Positions 41,901 to 53,900 of a stretch of 64,000 bases of DNA are shown in pieces; the stretch's first letter is position 1, and each line of letters opens with the position of its first letter. The stretch is taken from the NCBI GenBank assembly GCA_039566865.1, contig CM076945.1, forward strand, positions 5,383,501-5,447,500. Direction: 5' to 3'. Made by a program: the position numbers and the translations under genes. Under the pieces are notes generated by a model. The model was given only the letters and a program-made list of their open reading frames with translations, did not search any database and had not been told where the DNA came from. This stretch comes from Aurelia coerulea (taxonomy: Eukaryota > Cnidaria > Scyphozoa > Semaeostomeae > Ulmaridae).

Positions 41901-44900
41901 AGAAATTTGAGACGTCACATCCTCAAATGAATTATAACATAAAATAAGCTGTAATTTACAAAAATATTCGAAATTTCTTAAAAGTCCAACGGTAGAATTA
42001 AACGTAAGTAGCTGAAGTCTATTTGAAGCTATTCAGCTAGAAGAAATAGGTGATAGAAATTTACACCCACCTTTTTACGCTGATTTAAAGATTTGGAACC
42101 TATGCTACAAAGTATGTTTTATTGGATGCTTTTTTCACATGATTGGTTTTTATCAAACATATAGCTTGGCAATGACTGGATATTCTTACGCATTTAATGA
42201 TTCACAGTTTTGAGAAGGATGCCCTGACCCTTCAGTCAGCCAAGTGGCTGATATGCAAGGGAATAGTGTTGTTTTATTAGTGTTTTGTTGTTGTTGTTTG
42301 CAAATTACAGCAATGTCGAAGTTTTGCACCATAAGGAAACAAGTATATGAACTCTCCTTTTTTCAGACTTGCTAGGAGAAAACTTGCAAGTGGTGAAAAG
42401 ACTCCATCAAACGATGCAAGCAGGAAGCGATTCTGCGCAGAAATCCGCTACCGTAAGTTGCTTTTTGTCATTAGCATTAGCATTTCATTTGGAAATAACG
42501 ATAGATGGATATTTCTTAGATTATCCTAGTCAAATAGGAATGACGTTGAAAAGGCGATACTTGATTGCTTTTTCGAGCATGCGCACCAGAAGACCAAATG
42601 AGTGATTTGAATGGCCTTAGCTACGAATGGCCTAAGCTACTCTCATCGTGATTTGACTGCGTAGTTAACTCATTCCGCTGTTAAGATATAATGACAACTG
42701 ACTTAAGCTCTCCTTTGTCATTTCCTGAATCGCATTTTCCAAGCCAACACAATCAGCATCACAGCTCGAGAGCCCTTTCTTACCGCCATTGTGCATCAAC
42801 GGTTTCTAAATAAAGCTTCGCTCCTCCTAAAGAAATCTTTAAAAAATCGTTTTTGCCAGATTGCTTGCGGAGAAACGAAAATTCACGCTAGATGGCGGTA
42901 GCGGTCGGTTGTATAGGCTTGGAAAATAAGATTCAGACATCAATTGCAATATTAGAAAACGACAGCAAAGAACTCTAGTAAGTTCCCATTATATGTCAAT
43001 TGCAAATTCCAATCATTATGTCTCCTGTTGCTCGTGTTTTGAGTGAACAAAATTGCCAGTGTTTTAGAATGAGCAATGGTTTTAGTTTTACATTTTGCAA
43101 CGTTAATGAATGTTTCCACTCAGTCTTGTTGCTACTTTTCCTAAGACTTTGTTATGTAGAGCTTTCTGCACAACACTAATCTTCAGGCTGTGGGTTTCGA
43201 TAGGAGAACAAGCTAAAAGTTTTCGAAATTCAAGTTATTTTCTGGAAATTTTTTTGTTTCGTAGTCCATGAGAAGATTTTACTGGTATCGATCTAACTGC
43301 TATTTTCTCGCAAAAACGGCGACATAATTGCATCTCGCAGGCCGTCGAGCGGTTAAACGGTTAAAATTTGAAACTCCCACCATTCTACAGCCCGCTTTTA
43401 AAACAACAGAATTACTCTTTCTTATGATTATTCCAGATACTGAATGATTTTCTTGAATGTAATGCTTATTTCATGAACAAGAATACATCTTATCGTTTTT
43501 GCAAAATTTTCTTTCCTTTGGTGACAAAATTTTTTCATCTTTTTCAGGCTAAAGCAACAGCTTCGACCGGTCACGTTTGTCCCCACAAGTCGAAAGATAA
43601 GGCTTTATCGGAAAAAGAAGCAAAAAGTTGGTATCTTACAAATTAAAAATTTGATTATTTTTTCATTGGAGTATCATGCATCGTTAAGCGTGTACTAGGA
43701 AAATCAAGCCCAGACTTTTCCATCAACCAATAGGCTGCCCCTAAAAAGGCTGTCCCCCGTTTGTTAGGCTACTACTGTGCTACTGTGGCGCTGCTATTTT
43801 TACTTTCTTGTAGCAATTAGTTAGCAATTACGTGACTGATTTACTCAACCTAAGTTTCAAACTTCAGTTGAAGCATTTCTTACACCAAATTATCACAAGT
43901 GAGATAACCGAAATGATAGTTTCTCCACAGCGGTATAGCAAACACAGGACAATCTTTTGTGAGATACCCTATAGATGTACCGGATGACTCGAAAAAGTGA
44001 CCCCTGTTTGAAAAACCATTGCAGCAAATTTCCTTGCGCCATGATCATTGGAACTGATTTTTGTAATAGCTACAAGGTTGAAGTACTTTTTGTCTTTTTT
44101 TGTTAATTTTCAAGATAGCAGTCCTGTGGTAAATTCGAAAGATTCAAAACATTGGTCTTGCATAACATTCAGCAAAATGGCCTAAAGCGCAGGATCAAAG
44201 GCACCTTGAAATGATAGAAACGTGACATGTCAGTTTTACTATTTTCCATAATCCTTTTTTCAGAGCAATGAATATGAGATGTCAACTTCAGTTTCCGTTT
44301 CAGTTTCAATTCTTCACTTTATTTGTCATGCTGATTCTCAAAAGGATTTCGAATAGATTTCAAACTACTTGCAAGATTTGATAGTGCGTTTTAGGACATT
44401 TTCCAGCTTTTCTAGAAAACTGATATTTTTTTGAGTCTTTTGAATTTGGCAAAAAACTGCTACTTTGAAAATTACCCAAAAAATATATAAATCATTTCAA
44501 TCTTTCAACTATTAGAAAAATCAATCCCTATAATTATCGCGCAACTATTTTTTCTGCGATTATTTTGCAACATGGGGAAATTTTTTGAGTCACCCGGTAC
44601 ACAGGTAGCATTATAATAATGCTTAGTTAGCTCGTTCGACAACCCACTGTTTTAAAAGAGTCCAATAAATCAAAGTCAATGTTTATTATCCTTTTTACTC
44701 ACCAGGATCTCATACTATGACCTGCTGTGGCCCGTATCACACGAAACTATTCTTCCTTGCATTCCTTTATTTTCATGGAATTTGTGTGGTTTCTTTCAAT
44801 AAAACGTTTAAATTCCCTCCCTTGAATTTGATGAAATTTCGCCAGGGCAATGACTGTCCTTTTCAGACGAGAAACATGCATTTCTCTATGGCTGTTTGAT

Positions 44901-47900
44901 AGTCTAGGCTAAACTAAACGAACTAGTTTCTTTATGCAATGAGTTATTCATTGGCAATGCACACTAGTCAAAACGGTATTGATCAATATGCTGTCTTATC
45001 GGTCCCTTGTGTTCCAAATGCCATCTCATTGAACCGATAAATATACTTATGGCATATGCCGATGTAGTGTACGGTTGAGGAGGGCCTAACTACTCAAAGA
45101 AAGCAGGCATCAATTTCGTCTTTTGCACTTTGAAGATGCCCTAATATTGCTCTAAAGAGGCCCTAGTGGGCGAAACTAGTCAGCATTGAAAGAAAATCAA
45201 AAGCCAAAAGACCAAATCGATGCCTGTTGTCTTCGAATAATTGTGTCCTCTTAAATTGTACACTATATATGGCATATGCCCAATTTAACCATATCTATCC
45301 CGTTTAGTATTATACCTGAAACTTCAGATTAGTCTTCATGGTAGGGTATGGGCTGAAACTTTAGTTACAGTAGTATCCTGCATATAAGAAACGACTTTCT
45401 CAATTTCAGGCCTGAATCGTTTCTTATGCAATGAGATGAACTTCAAATCAGAGTAAAAGTTTTTTATTAGAAAAATCATGTACCATCGATCAACTGCTCA
45501 GACACGAGCTCTATGATTGTGATACAAAACATATTATTTCGATTCATATTTGTAGATTTTCACTTTACTTTTTTGACTGGAATAATTGTGGGAAATGCTG
45601 CAACTATTCCAGGAAGGTGCTTTTTGCTTCGTGTGCATATAAAATTATAGTTTTCATTTGAACAGGTAAAGTTCAATTCAACTGCAAATTGTAGATAAGA
45701 AGCAAGCTTTTTCAGACCTGTACCAGTTTCTTATAAGATGGGGTATCATTTTGAAAATCAGGGTCTGTGTTTCTTAAATATGCGTTTCTTATATGCGGGG
45801 CGCTCCCGTATTCATTCTATGATCTTCTGCGCTGTAAACATAAGAATGATCTCCTTCACACAACAGAGCTTCGATATTACGAATACATAGCGGAAAGAGA
45901 CAGGAAATCACCCTACCCAATGATGTCTATGGATGAAGCAGTGCCACTCGTTCTAAAATATTCACCGGTTTTAGGTGTTACTGAACAAGTACCAATTGCT
46001 GGTAAGTTTATTGAAGGATATACCTTTGTTTTTGGAATTAAATGTACTGGTGTCACAAATTCGAGGAATGTGGTGGCATGAATAACTGAAGCTTATTGCG
46101 ATAGAAGTGAACCATAGTGATAGAAGCTCTAACGCCACTCAACCAGTTGCAAAAGCTTCAAAATCGTGCTTCTAGAAGCATAACAAATGTCAGCTTTGAT
46201 ATTCCAAGCAGACAACTTATTGAGCAGTTGGGCCGGAAGACCATCGAAGAATTCATTGGTGTTGAGTCTAAAACGATGGTCTTCAAGTCGCTCAATGATT
46301 TGGTTCCACAATACCTGTGTAACCTCTTTACCAAAAACTCAGCTTGCTCCTCCCGCAGCCTCCAGAACACTGAAACTGATTTAATGTTGCCAAAGAAAAA
46401 GTCAGCAAATGGGCAAAATGCGTTTCTTTCCGGGGAGCTAAACTATGGAATAGCCTCCCAGCTGAAAGACGGCATCCTCCATGAATGGTTAAAAAAATCA
46501 ATAAATACGGTTAATTTTTCTTTCTATTGTAAATATTGTATAATTGTAAATATGCTTTTGAAATTATGGTTTTTTTCTAGTGATGCTTTGAAATTATGGT
46601 TATTTTTAACTGTACATTGTAATTAACTTTTTATTGGAAGGCCCCTTGAAAAACAGCTTCTGCTGAAGGGCAACCCTCCTTAAAAGAATCAAATATGAAA
46701 TTTGAAATACTCGATCGAACCTCATTTATCAAAATGTATGAAAATAACGCTTGATCCAGGCTCTTTGAAGGTGTTGTGGCGCAGTGGTGTAATCCTCTGA
46801 CTTTGCAGCCAGAACAGTCAAGCGGAGTGGGTTCGATACCCGGTAGGACCCTACCACTTGAGCGTCATGACAAGGGGTCGCGGACTCGATTAGGTCTGCT
46901 CTATTTCTGCGATCCCAGCGCTTGGCGCTGAAAAACGCAACTTCACCGTCACCTTCACTTCACCTTCTTTTGTAGAATAGCTAAAAGGTCTATTTAGTGG
47001 AATATAAAACATACAGCGTTTAATTTCTTTATCGACATCAAAAACAACAGCATGTAATGACTAAGATATGTGAAAGCGATTTGCAGTCAATCAAAGGCAA
47101 ATGAAAAAAGACAAAACCTTATGGTTGTCTGCTCTGAAGACCTAAATCCTTTATTTTACAAAATGTTTCCTTTTTGATACCATATTCTCATAACTTGTTG
47201 ACATGTCAAATTGTTATTATGAGCACTCTATTAGCTTTTCATTTTTTGTAAATAGATGCGCTTGGATCATTTCTTGGAGAAGATGTAATTGCACCTGAGC
47301 CTCACCCTCCTTTTCCTGCCTCAATTAAAGATGGATACGCAGTTATTGGTATGTAAAATTTGCATGATGCTATCTTTCTTTCCTCGTATAAAAGTATCCA
47401 AGTTTGGAAGCTGTTTAGATAGCAAGACAAATGTCCTCGCAATGTTGCTATGCAGAATCACTGCAAACGTATTGCTGCCACAGCTGCGTATGTTTGTAGT
47501 TCCAATCCAGTTCCCTGTTGGTGGGGTGAGTGGCCAAGTGACTTTGTAAGTTTTCGTCAGGTAACTGAAGTTAAGCTCGGTCGCGTGAGGTCAAACTCCG
47601 GATGGGTGACCTCTCGGAGGCCTGACACAGCAATTCACTTCGCCGTCCTTCGGAAGGGACATTAAAATAGGGGTCCCATGCCTGGATGCGGCATGCATGG
47701 TGGGCCTAAATTAGATTTAAATAGCTAGAAGTCTTTCCAGCCCACTCAAAATATAGTACTGAATGAATGAATGAATGAATGAATGAATGAATGAATGAAA
47801 CCACCACAGGCATTCTTTAATCGAGCACACATTTAATCGATCACATTTTCTCACTGCAGCTGATGATGGAGTTGGTGATCGAATTGTGATGGATCAAGTA

Positions 47901-50900
47901 ACAGCTGGGAATGTGGTATTTATTTTTTCTATTCATAGATATTTGAATACGATCCTTGGAGGTTGAAAGCTTGCTTTTTTCAGCGGTACTTGCAACACCA
48001 TGATGAATTTCAGGACAAGGCGTACTACAGACAATGTTTTGAAATCTTAGTAAATGTCCTGAGAGCGAGATGAAGCTGCGAAGAAATGATTGAAAGACAA
48101 ATGTTAAATGCCCTCACTTCCACACTAAATTGGACCGTTTGAGGCAAACTGATATTGTTTCTCATTTTGGTTGTGAATAAACTCTGTTTCCAAACTTTAT
48201 CCAACTTTCTCGAGAAACTTAGAGCTGTCTGAAAGTTACCGAAATTGGTGTAACGATCATTTGTGTGAAAAGCTTGGGCGAAGTTTGTATTTCTCGAGTT
48301 TTCCTCGAAGACGGCAGAGCATAAGTTCCTTTCACATAACTATATAATTTGATAAAGGATTTCGAAAATATAGATAATTTGCTTTATATGTCACTCTGGC
48401 TTAAAGGCTCTCAACCACCATGCCTTGCACGTGCCATCTCTTGGTTGGTCTTTGTTGTCGCTATGTTCGTGGTTCATGAAAATGGCGACAACAAAGACAA
48501 ACCACAAGACATGATGGTGCAAGGCTTGATGGTTGAATAAGAGCCTTTAAAATCAGAAAAATTTCTCTGAACTTCAGAATATCTTATTCGATGTATTTCC
48601 CACGATCGATTTGTAGAGTAGGGCACATGGGCACATAAACAAACGATCATCTGATTTGACCCCTTACTTCAAATGTAATAAGTCCAAAACTTGGGAGAAA
48701 ATTTTTGAAAAATCAACGAAAACTGGCCGATCGTCTTGGGCTGATTCTGAAGTGGATAAATCGAGAAACTGAAAACAAACTTTTGGAGGACCTTATTTCA
48801 ACCCTTTTAAAGGTATTTAATCATTAATCTGGAGTTAGTAAGTGCATTTAGTAGGAAAACGAGCACGATCCATTTGGGAGGAAAAAGGGCCTAAGTAGAA
48901 ATTTTCGGGATTTTCCCCACAGCTTTGAAAAAAGAAAGGCTCGTTATTCTGCGAATTTTAGAGATAAATTCGAGATTAATAGTGTTTTAGTGAAAGAAGA
49001 CGGTTTCTCGTCGATTTTTGACATGCCGAGGCCGTTTACCCCTCGCAAAACGGAGTTACGGCCCAAAATGGGGTGTATTGTTTACTAAATACGTTCTTTA
49101 TTCTTTGCCTAGATGTCAAAAATGCTGAAGCCTGGAACTTGCTGTAGGATAACAACTGGGGCACCAGTACCTCGTGGCGCTGATGCTGTGATTCAGGTTG
49201 AAGATACTGAGCTTGTGGAGAGTGCAAATGAGGTGATTGGAATTTATCCTCGAAAAGTTTCAATACCATTTAGAATATTGTTCAAAAATATAAGCACAAA
49301 GACAAATCACCTCTCATTTACTGTTACTGTTACTGTTACTGTTACTGTTACTGTTACTGTTACTGTTACTGTTACTGTTACTGTTACTGTTACTGTTGCT
49401 GTTACTGTTACTGTTACTGTTTTCTGTTACTGTTTACTGTTACTGTTTACTTTTTACTGTTTACTGTTTACTGTTTGCTGTTACTGTTACTGTTACTGTT
49501 ACTGTTTTTTGTTACTGTTACTTTTTACTGAAATTTACTGTTTACTGTTTACTGTTTGCTGTTACTGTTACTGTTACTGTTACTGTTGCTGTTACGACGT
49601 TATGTAGTCAATTATACAAAATATGGACCCTGTCATGGAGCCGACCATACAAAAGTGATACCCTGTCCCGGAGTAGGAATCCTTACAAAGTGATACCCTG
49701 TTCGGCGGCACGTCCCTGTACGGAAAAATATATGAGTGCCCCCCCCCTGGTCGGAATTTACGAATTGAAAGTAAATCTAAGCCGGTTTTGAGTAAAGATT
49801 TAATCGTTAATTTTTTTCTTAATAGTTAGATACGTAGATACACAGGCAAAATTGAGAAAATATACTATCTTTCTAAAAGTTATTTCTGAAACAAATAACT
49901 TATGCAGAAGAAATCGAAACGGTCATGTACTGTGTCTCCTCAGCCTTTCAGCCTTCAGATCATTTAGACAAATATTTTTGAGACCCTGGTAGAACGTTGA
50001 AAATGTAGATTCTGAAATGATATTGTAGAGTCGACTCAACTATAGAACAGATTTAGTAAATATGATATTGAAATACCATTATTGATTCTATTTTATGTGT
50101 CGCATGCTGTTCTTTTCAGGGTCGCAAAGAAACGAAGATAAAAGTGCTACAGCCAGTAACTGTTGGGCAGGATATCAGGTGAGAATATATTTGAATAATC
50201 TTGCTTAAAGTATTGCGAACAATGTAAATTATGCATGAACTTCAAAGCAGTTGTTGTTTGATATTGCAAATAATATCTTTGTCAACTCCCTTAGGTCAGT
50301 TGGATTTGATATCCCAAGAGGAGGTTTGATATTATCAAGAGGCGATTTTCTTGGCCCGGCTGAACTGGGGCTACTCGCAACTGCCGGCGTTACTAAGGTA
50401 AATAGATGATCTTCATGTGAATTTAGTCAGAACACGTATTTTGTGTAGTGCTAATCATTTGTACGATTTACTAAATCTTAACTGCATTTAGCATTAACGA
50501 TTGTTTTAGTGCATTTTTGTTCTAATAGATGATGCATTATTTTACTTTAAGACGCCAAACATAATCTTCATGTGAATGCACCTTTTTGCATCTCTCTGTA
50601 ACTGAAACGTTTTGTTTCTTTTAGGCTAGCATCTTCAGAAAGCCCGTGGTATCAGTTCTTTCGACAGGGAATGAGGTGTGTGACTTGTGTTATATCTTAG
50701 AATGAATAATTTTGCTATTCAGAATCTGGGATCTGATTCCATTCCAAAAGTTCAAGTGAAGGTTCAAGCGGCTTTATGATAGCATATGTAGCATTAGGTA
50801 GGCCCACCAAACATCTTTATATGACCCAGTCTCATCCCCAGAGTAAGTTCGTTGCTCTGCCTCTGCTCTGGGATACAAGAGGCCGTTCTGCTATTCGATT

Positions 50901-53900
50901 GGCTTTTCGAAAACAATAGCAAACATAATTTATTTCTCGAAACTACCTAATTAATCGAATATCATCAATGCAATATTGTCACAAAGCAACAACCATTGCA
51001 ATGTTGCTTTGTTGATTGGAATCGAGGTCACATATTTAACATTACCTGGTCAACTGTAAAATCCATAATGGCTGCTGATCTGTCCATTTTTGACAGATTT
51101 GTGCAATGTGGCCCAGTGTGTTCACTCGGCTTTGTGATCAGTGTATCACGTAAGAACACCCTGGGAAGGAGGTAGTATATGACCCTTGCACATTACCTTC
51201 GAAAAGTTTCTTCAAAGAGTAACAAATAAAGTGCACTCCAACATCTGTCGCTCTAGATTGTGAATCCAGGACAAGCAAGGAAGCCAGGCCAAATATATGA
51301 TGCAAACAAAACCTCGCTGTTGGCTGCAATAAGATCCGAGGGATTCGAGGCAAAGGATGGTGGCATTGCTGTTGACAGGTATGTAGTCTTGGGCGGAAAA
51401 TAAGACCTAGAGCTTCATTATGAATATTTTGGTTCTCTACAGAACTCCAAGATATGTTACTTGTGTGTTTTTTAAAGTTTCAGAATAGGCACCGAATGCC
51501 TTGTTGGTTTTTGTTGGTTTATACCTCCGTCCAGCCTCATCTTGAGAGACCAATCAGATTGCTTGAATTTCAATTGTAAGCACAAAAGACAATAGCAATC
51601 TCAAAATGTTGCTGAATGCTACCACTCTCAATAAATTGCAACAAAACACGAAGGTACTTGAAATTTCCAGAAGATATTTTAAGAAACCTATTCTGCAGAT
51701 ATTGGTTTTTGGCTGTTCAAGTGGACTTGCCCAAGTCGTCTGTAAGGAAGAAATGGATTCTGTTCGAGGGATATTTAAAGTATCCAGGGGTTTCGGGAAA
51801 TTATGGAGTCTCCAATTCACCAAATTCAAGGTTTTGATAGTTAAATATTGGTATTTGTTATACCTCGTAGACCAAATGATTTATACAACAAGTTGCGTGC
51901 AGCTGCAAAAATCTCAGATATTGTTATTACGACTGGAGGAGTTTCAATGGGAGAGATGGTACGTATGGCTCTTGAATCTTCACATAGGATTATGATTCAT
52001 AAATCGATGGAACATGATCATATTGTTAGTATTTTGTCATATCAATTTCTTTCATTGAAGTACAGTAGTGTCCCGCATATAAGAAATACAAATTTAAGAA
52101 ACACAGACCCTGATTTTCAAAATAATACCCCATTTTATAAGAAACTAGTACAAGTCTGAAAAAAACCTTGTTTCTTATTTAACAAAACCAAGCAAAAGAC
52201 ACCTTCGTGGAATAATTATGCCTTTTACTGGAAGTGAAAATTTACAAATGCAAATCAAAATAATATGTTTTTTTATCAGAATCATAAGGCTTGTGTCTGA
52301 GTAGTTGATCTATAGTGCATGATTTTTCTGATAAGAAACTTTACCCTGATTTGAATTTACCTCATTTTATAAGAATCGTGTCAGATCTGAAATGGAAAAG
52401 GTTATTTCTTATATGCGGGACACTACTATATGTAGATAGCCTGACGAATTTTAATTTTAATGACCTCTTTCGATTTGAACTGTTACAGGAATTGAATTAT
52501 GAACGTTATCAACAGCAAAAAATCGAATCTCAGCCATGATGCAATTTATAGGGAAAGGAATGGAAGATATGAGATAGAATCATATTTCCGTTGATTATAC
52601 TTCTTCAAAGGGAGAGCGAAAGTTGACTCGTTTTATAAATAGTTAACTGTTGTTGGATTTGTTACTATTTTGCAGGACATCCTGAAGCCAGTGCTGCAAG
52701 AAAGTCTGTCTGCCAAGATTCATTTTGGGAGAGTTCATATGAAGCCTGGGTATGTTAAAAAATGTTTTAAATATCCTAACAAAAGATACGTTTTTAGAAT
52801 GGATTTTGTCGTAATGATGACAGCGAATACCAAAGAATCGTACAGCTCCTATGGAGCAATTTGATCAGTGCGAGACAATCACGAGCATGATTTGCATTAG
52901 CTTGCAAATAGGCATGACAGATCGAAATTCCCGATGCTGATTCGGAATAAGGAAAATTCTAATACCAGAAGGGGATTGTTTGGTTGCGTCCTATCTGAGT
53001 TGCATATTTTCAGGATGATATGCTCATTGTGTTGTGGCACTGCGGCTAATCAAAGATTTTTTGACGAATTTCAAGCCGTTTCAAAATTACCTGCATTCAA
53101 TAGACCCTTGTTTTCATCAGTTTGCAACCTCGATGAAAAAATAACAAAAACAGTAGCGACAACGCCTAGCTATTTTGCCATCAAACAATGTTTGAATTAC
53201 TGATGTTTGTTGATTGGTTAATTTTGTGTAAAGGATTTTCTTGGTTCACTTTTTTTGGGACACCCGATACACCGAGGGCGAAACGCTCACCACAACATTA
53301 CATTAAATTACATTGCATTACATTACATTACATTACATTACATTACATTACATTACATTACATTACATTACATTACATTACATTACATTACATTACATTA
53401 AATTACATTGCATTACATTATATTACATTACGTTACATTACATTACGTTACACTAGATTACATTACATTGCATTACATTACATTGCATTACGTTACATTA
53501 CATTACATTGCATTACATTACATTACATTACGTTACATTCCCTTACAATTACATTACAGTACATTACGTTACATTGCATTACATTACATTATATTACGTT
53601 ACGTTACAATTACATTACCTTGATTGTTTTCTGTTTAATTAACAGCAAACCGACAACGTTCGCAACTGCAAAGATCGGAGGCGTCGAGAAGATCTTCTTT
53701 GCGTTACCAGGTATGCACCGGACCTCCCTTCAGTTGAACATCAGTTGTCGATCTCTATTGCCTTTTTGCAAAGAATTCAGCAATGAACTATATTTAGAAA
53801 TAAGATTTCAACGCACCAAAGATCGAAATTTGCATGAAGCAGGAGTCACGAAGACCTTAACAACTTTGTCAATGAGTATAAACTGTCACGAAACTTCTTA

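Noticed and set aside
46785..46860. Possible tRNA-Cys gene
   Set aside because: A and B boxes are present but the acceptor stem does not pair and a SINE body follows.
47540..47640. Possible 5S rRNA gene
   Set aside because: Only the promoter-bearing part resembles 5S; the flanks are a SINE body and tail.
49113..49607. 164-codon ORF ending in TVTVTV
   Set aside because: Only the first 40 codons are gephyrin exon 13; the rest is intron and microsatellite.
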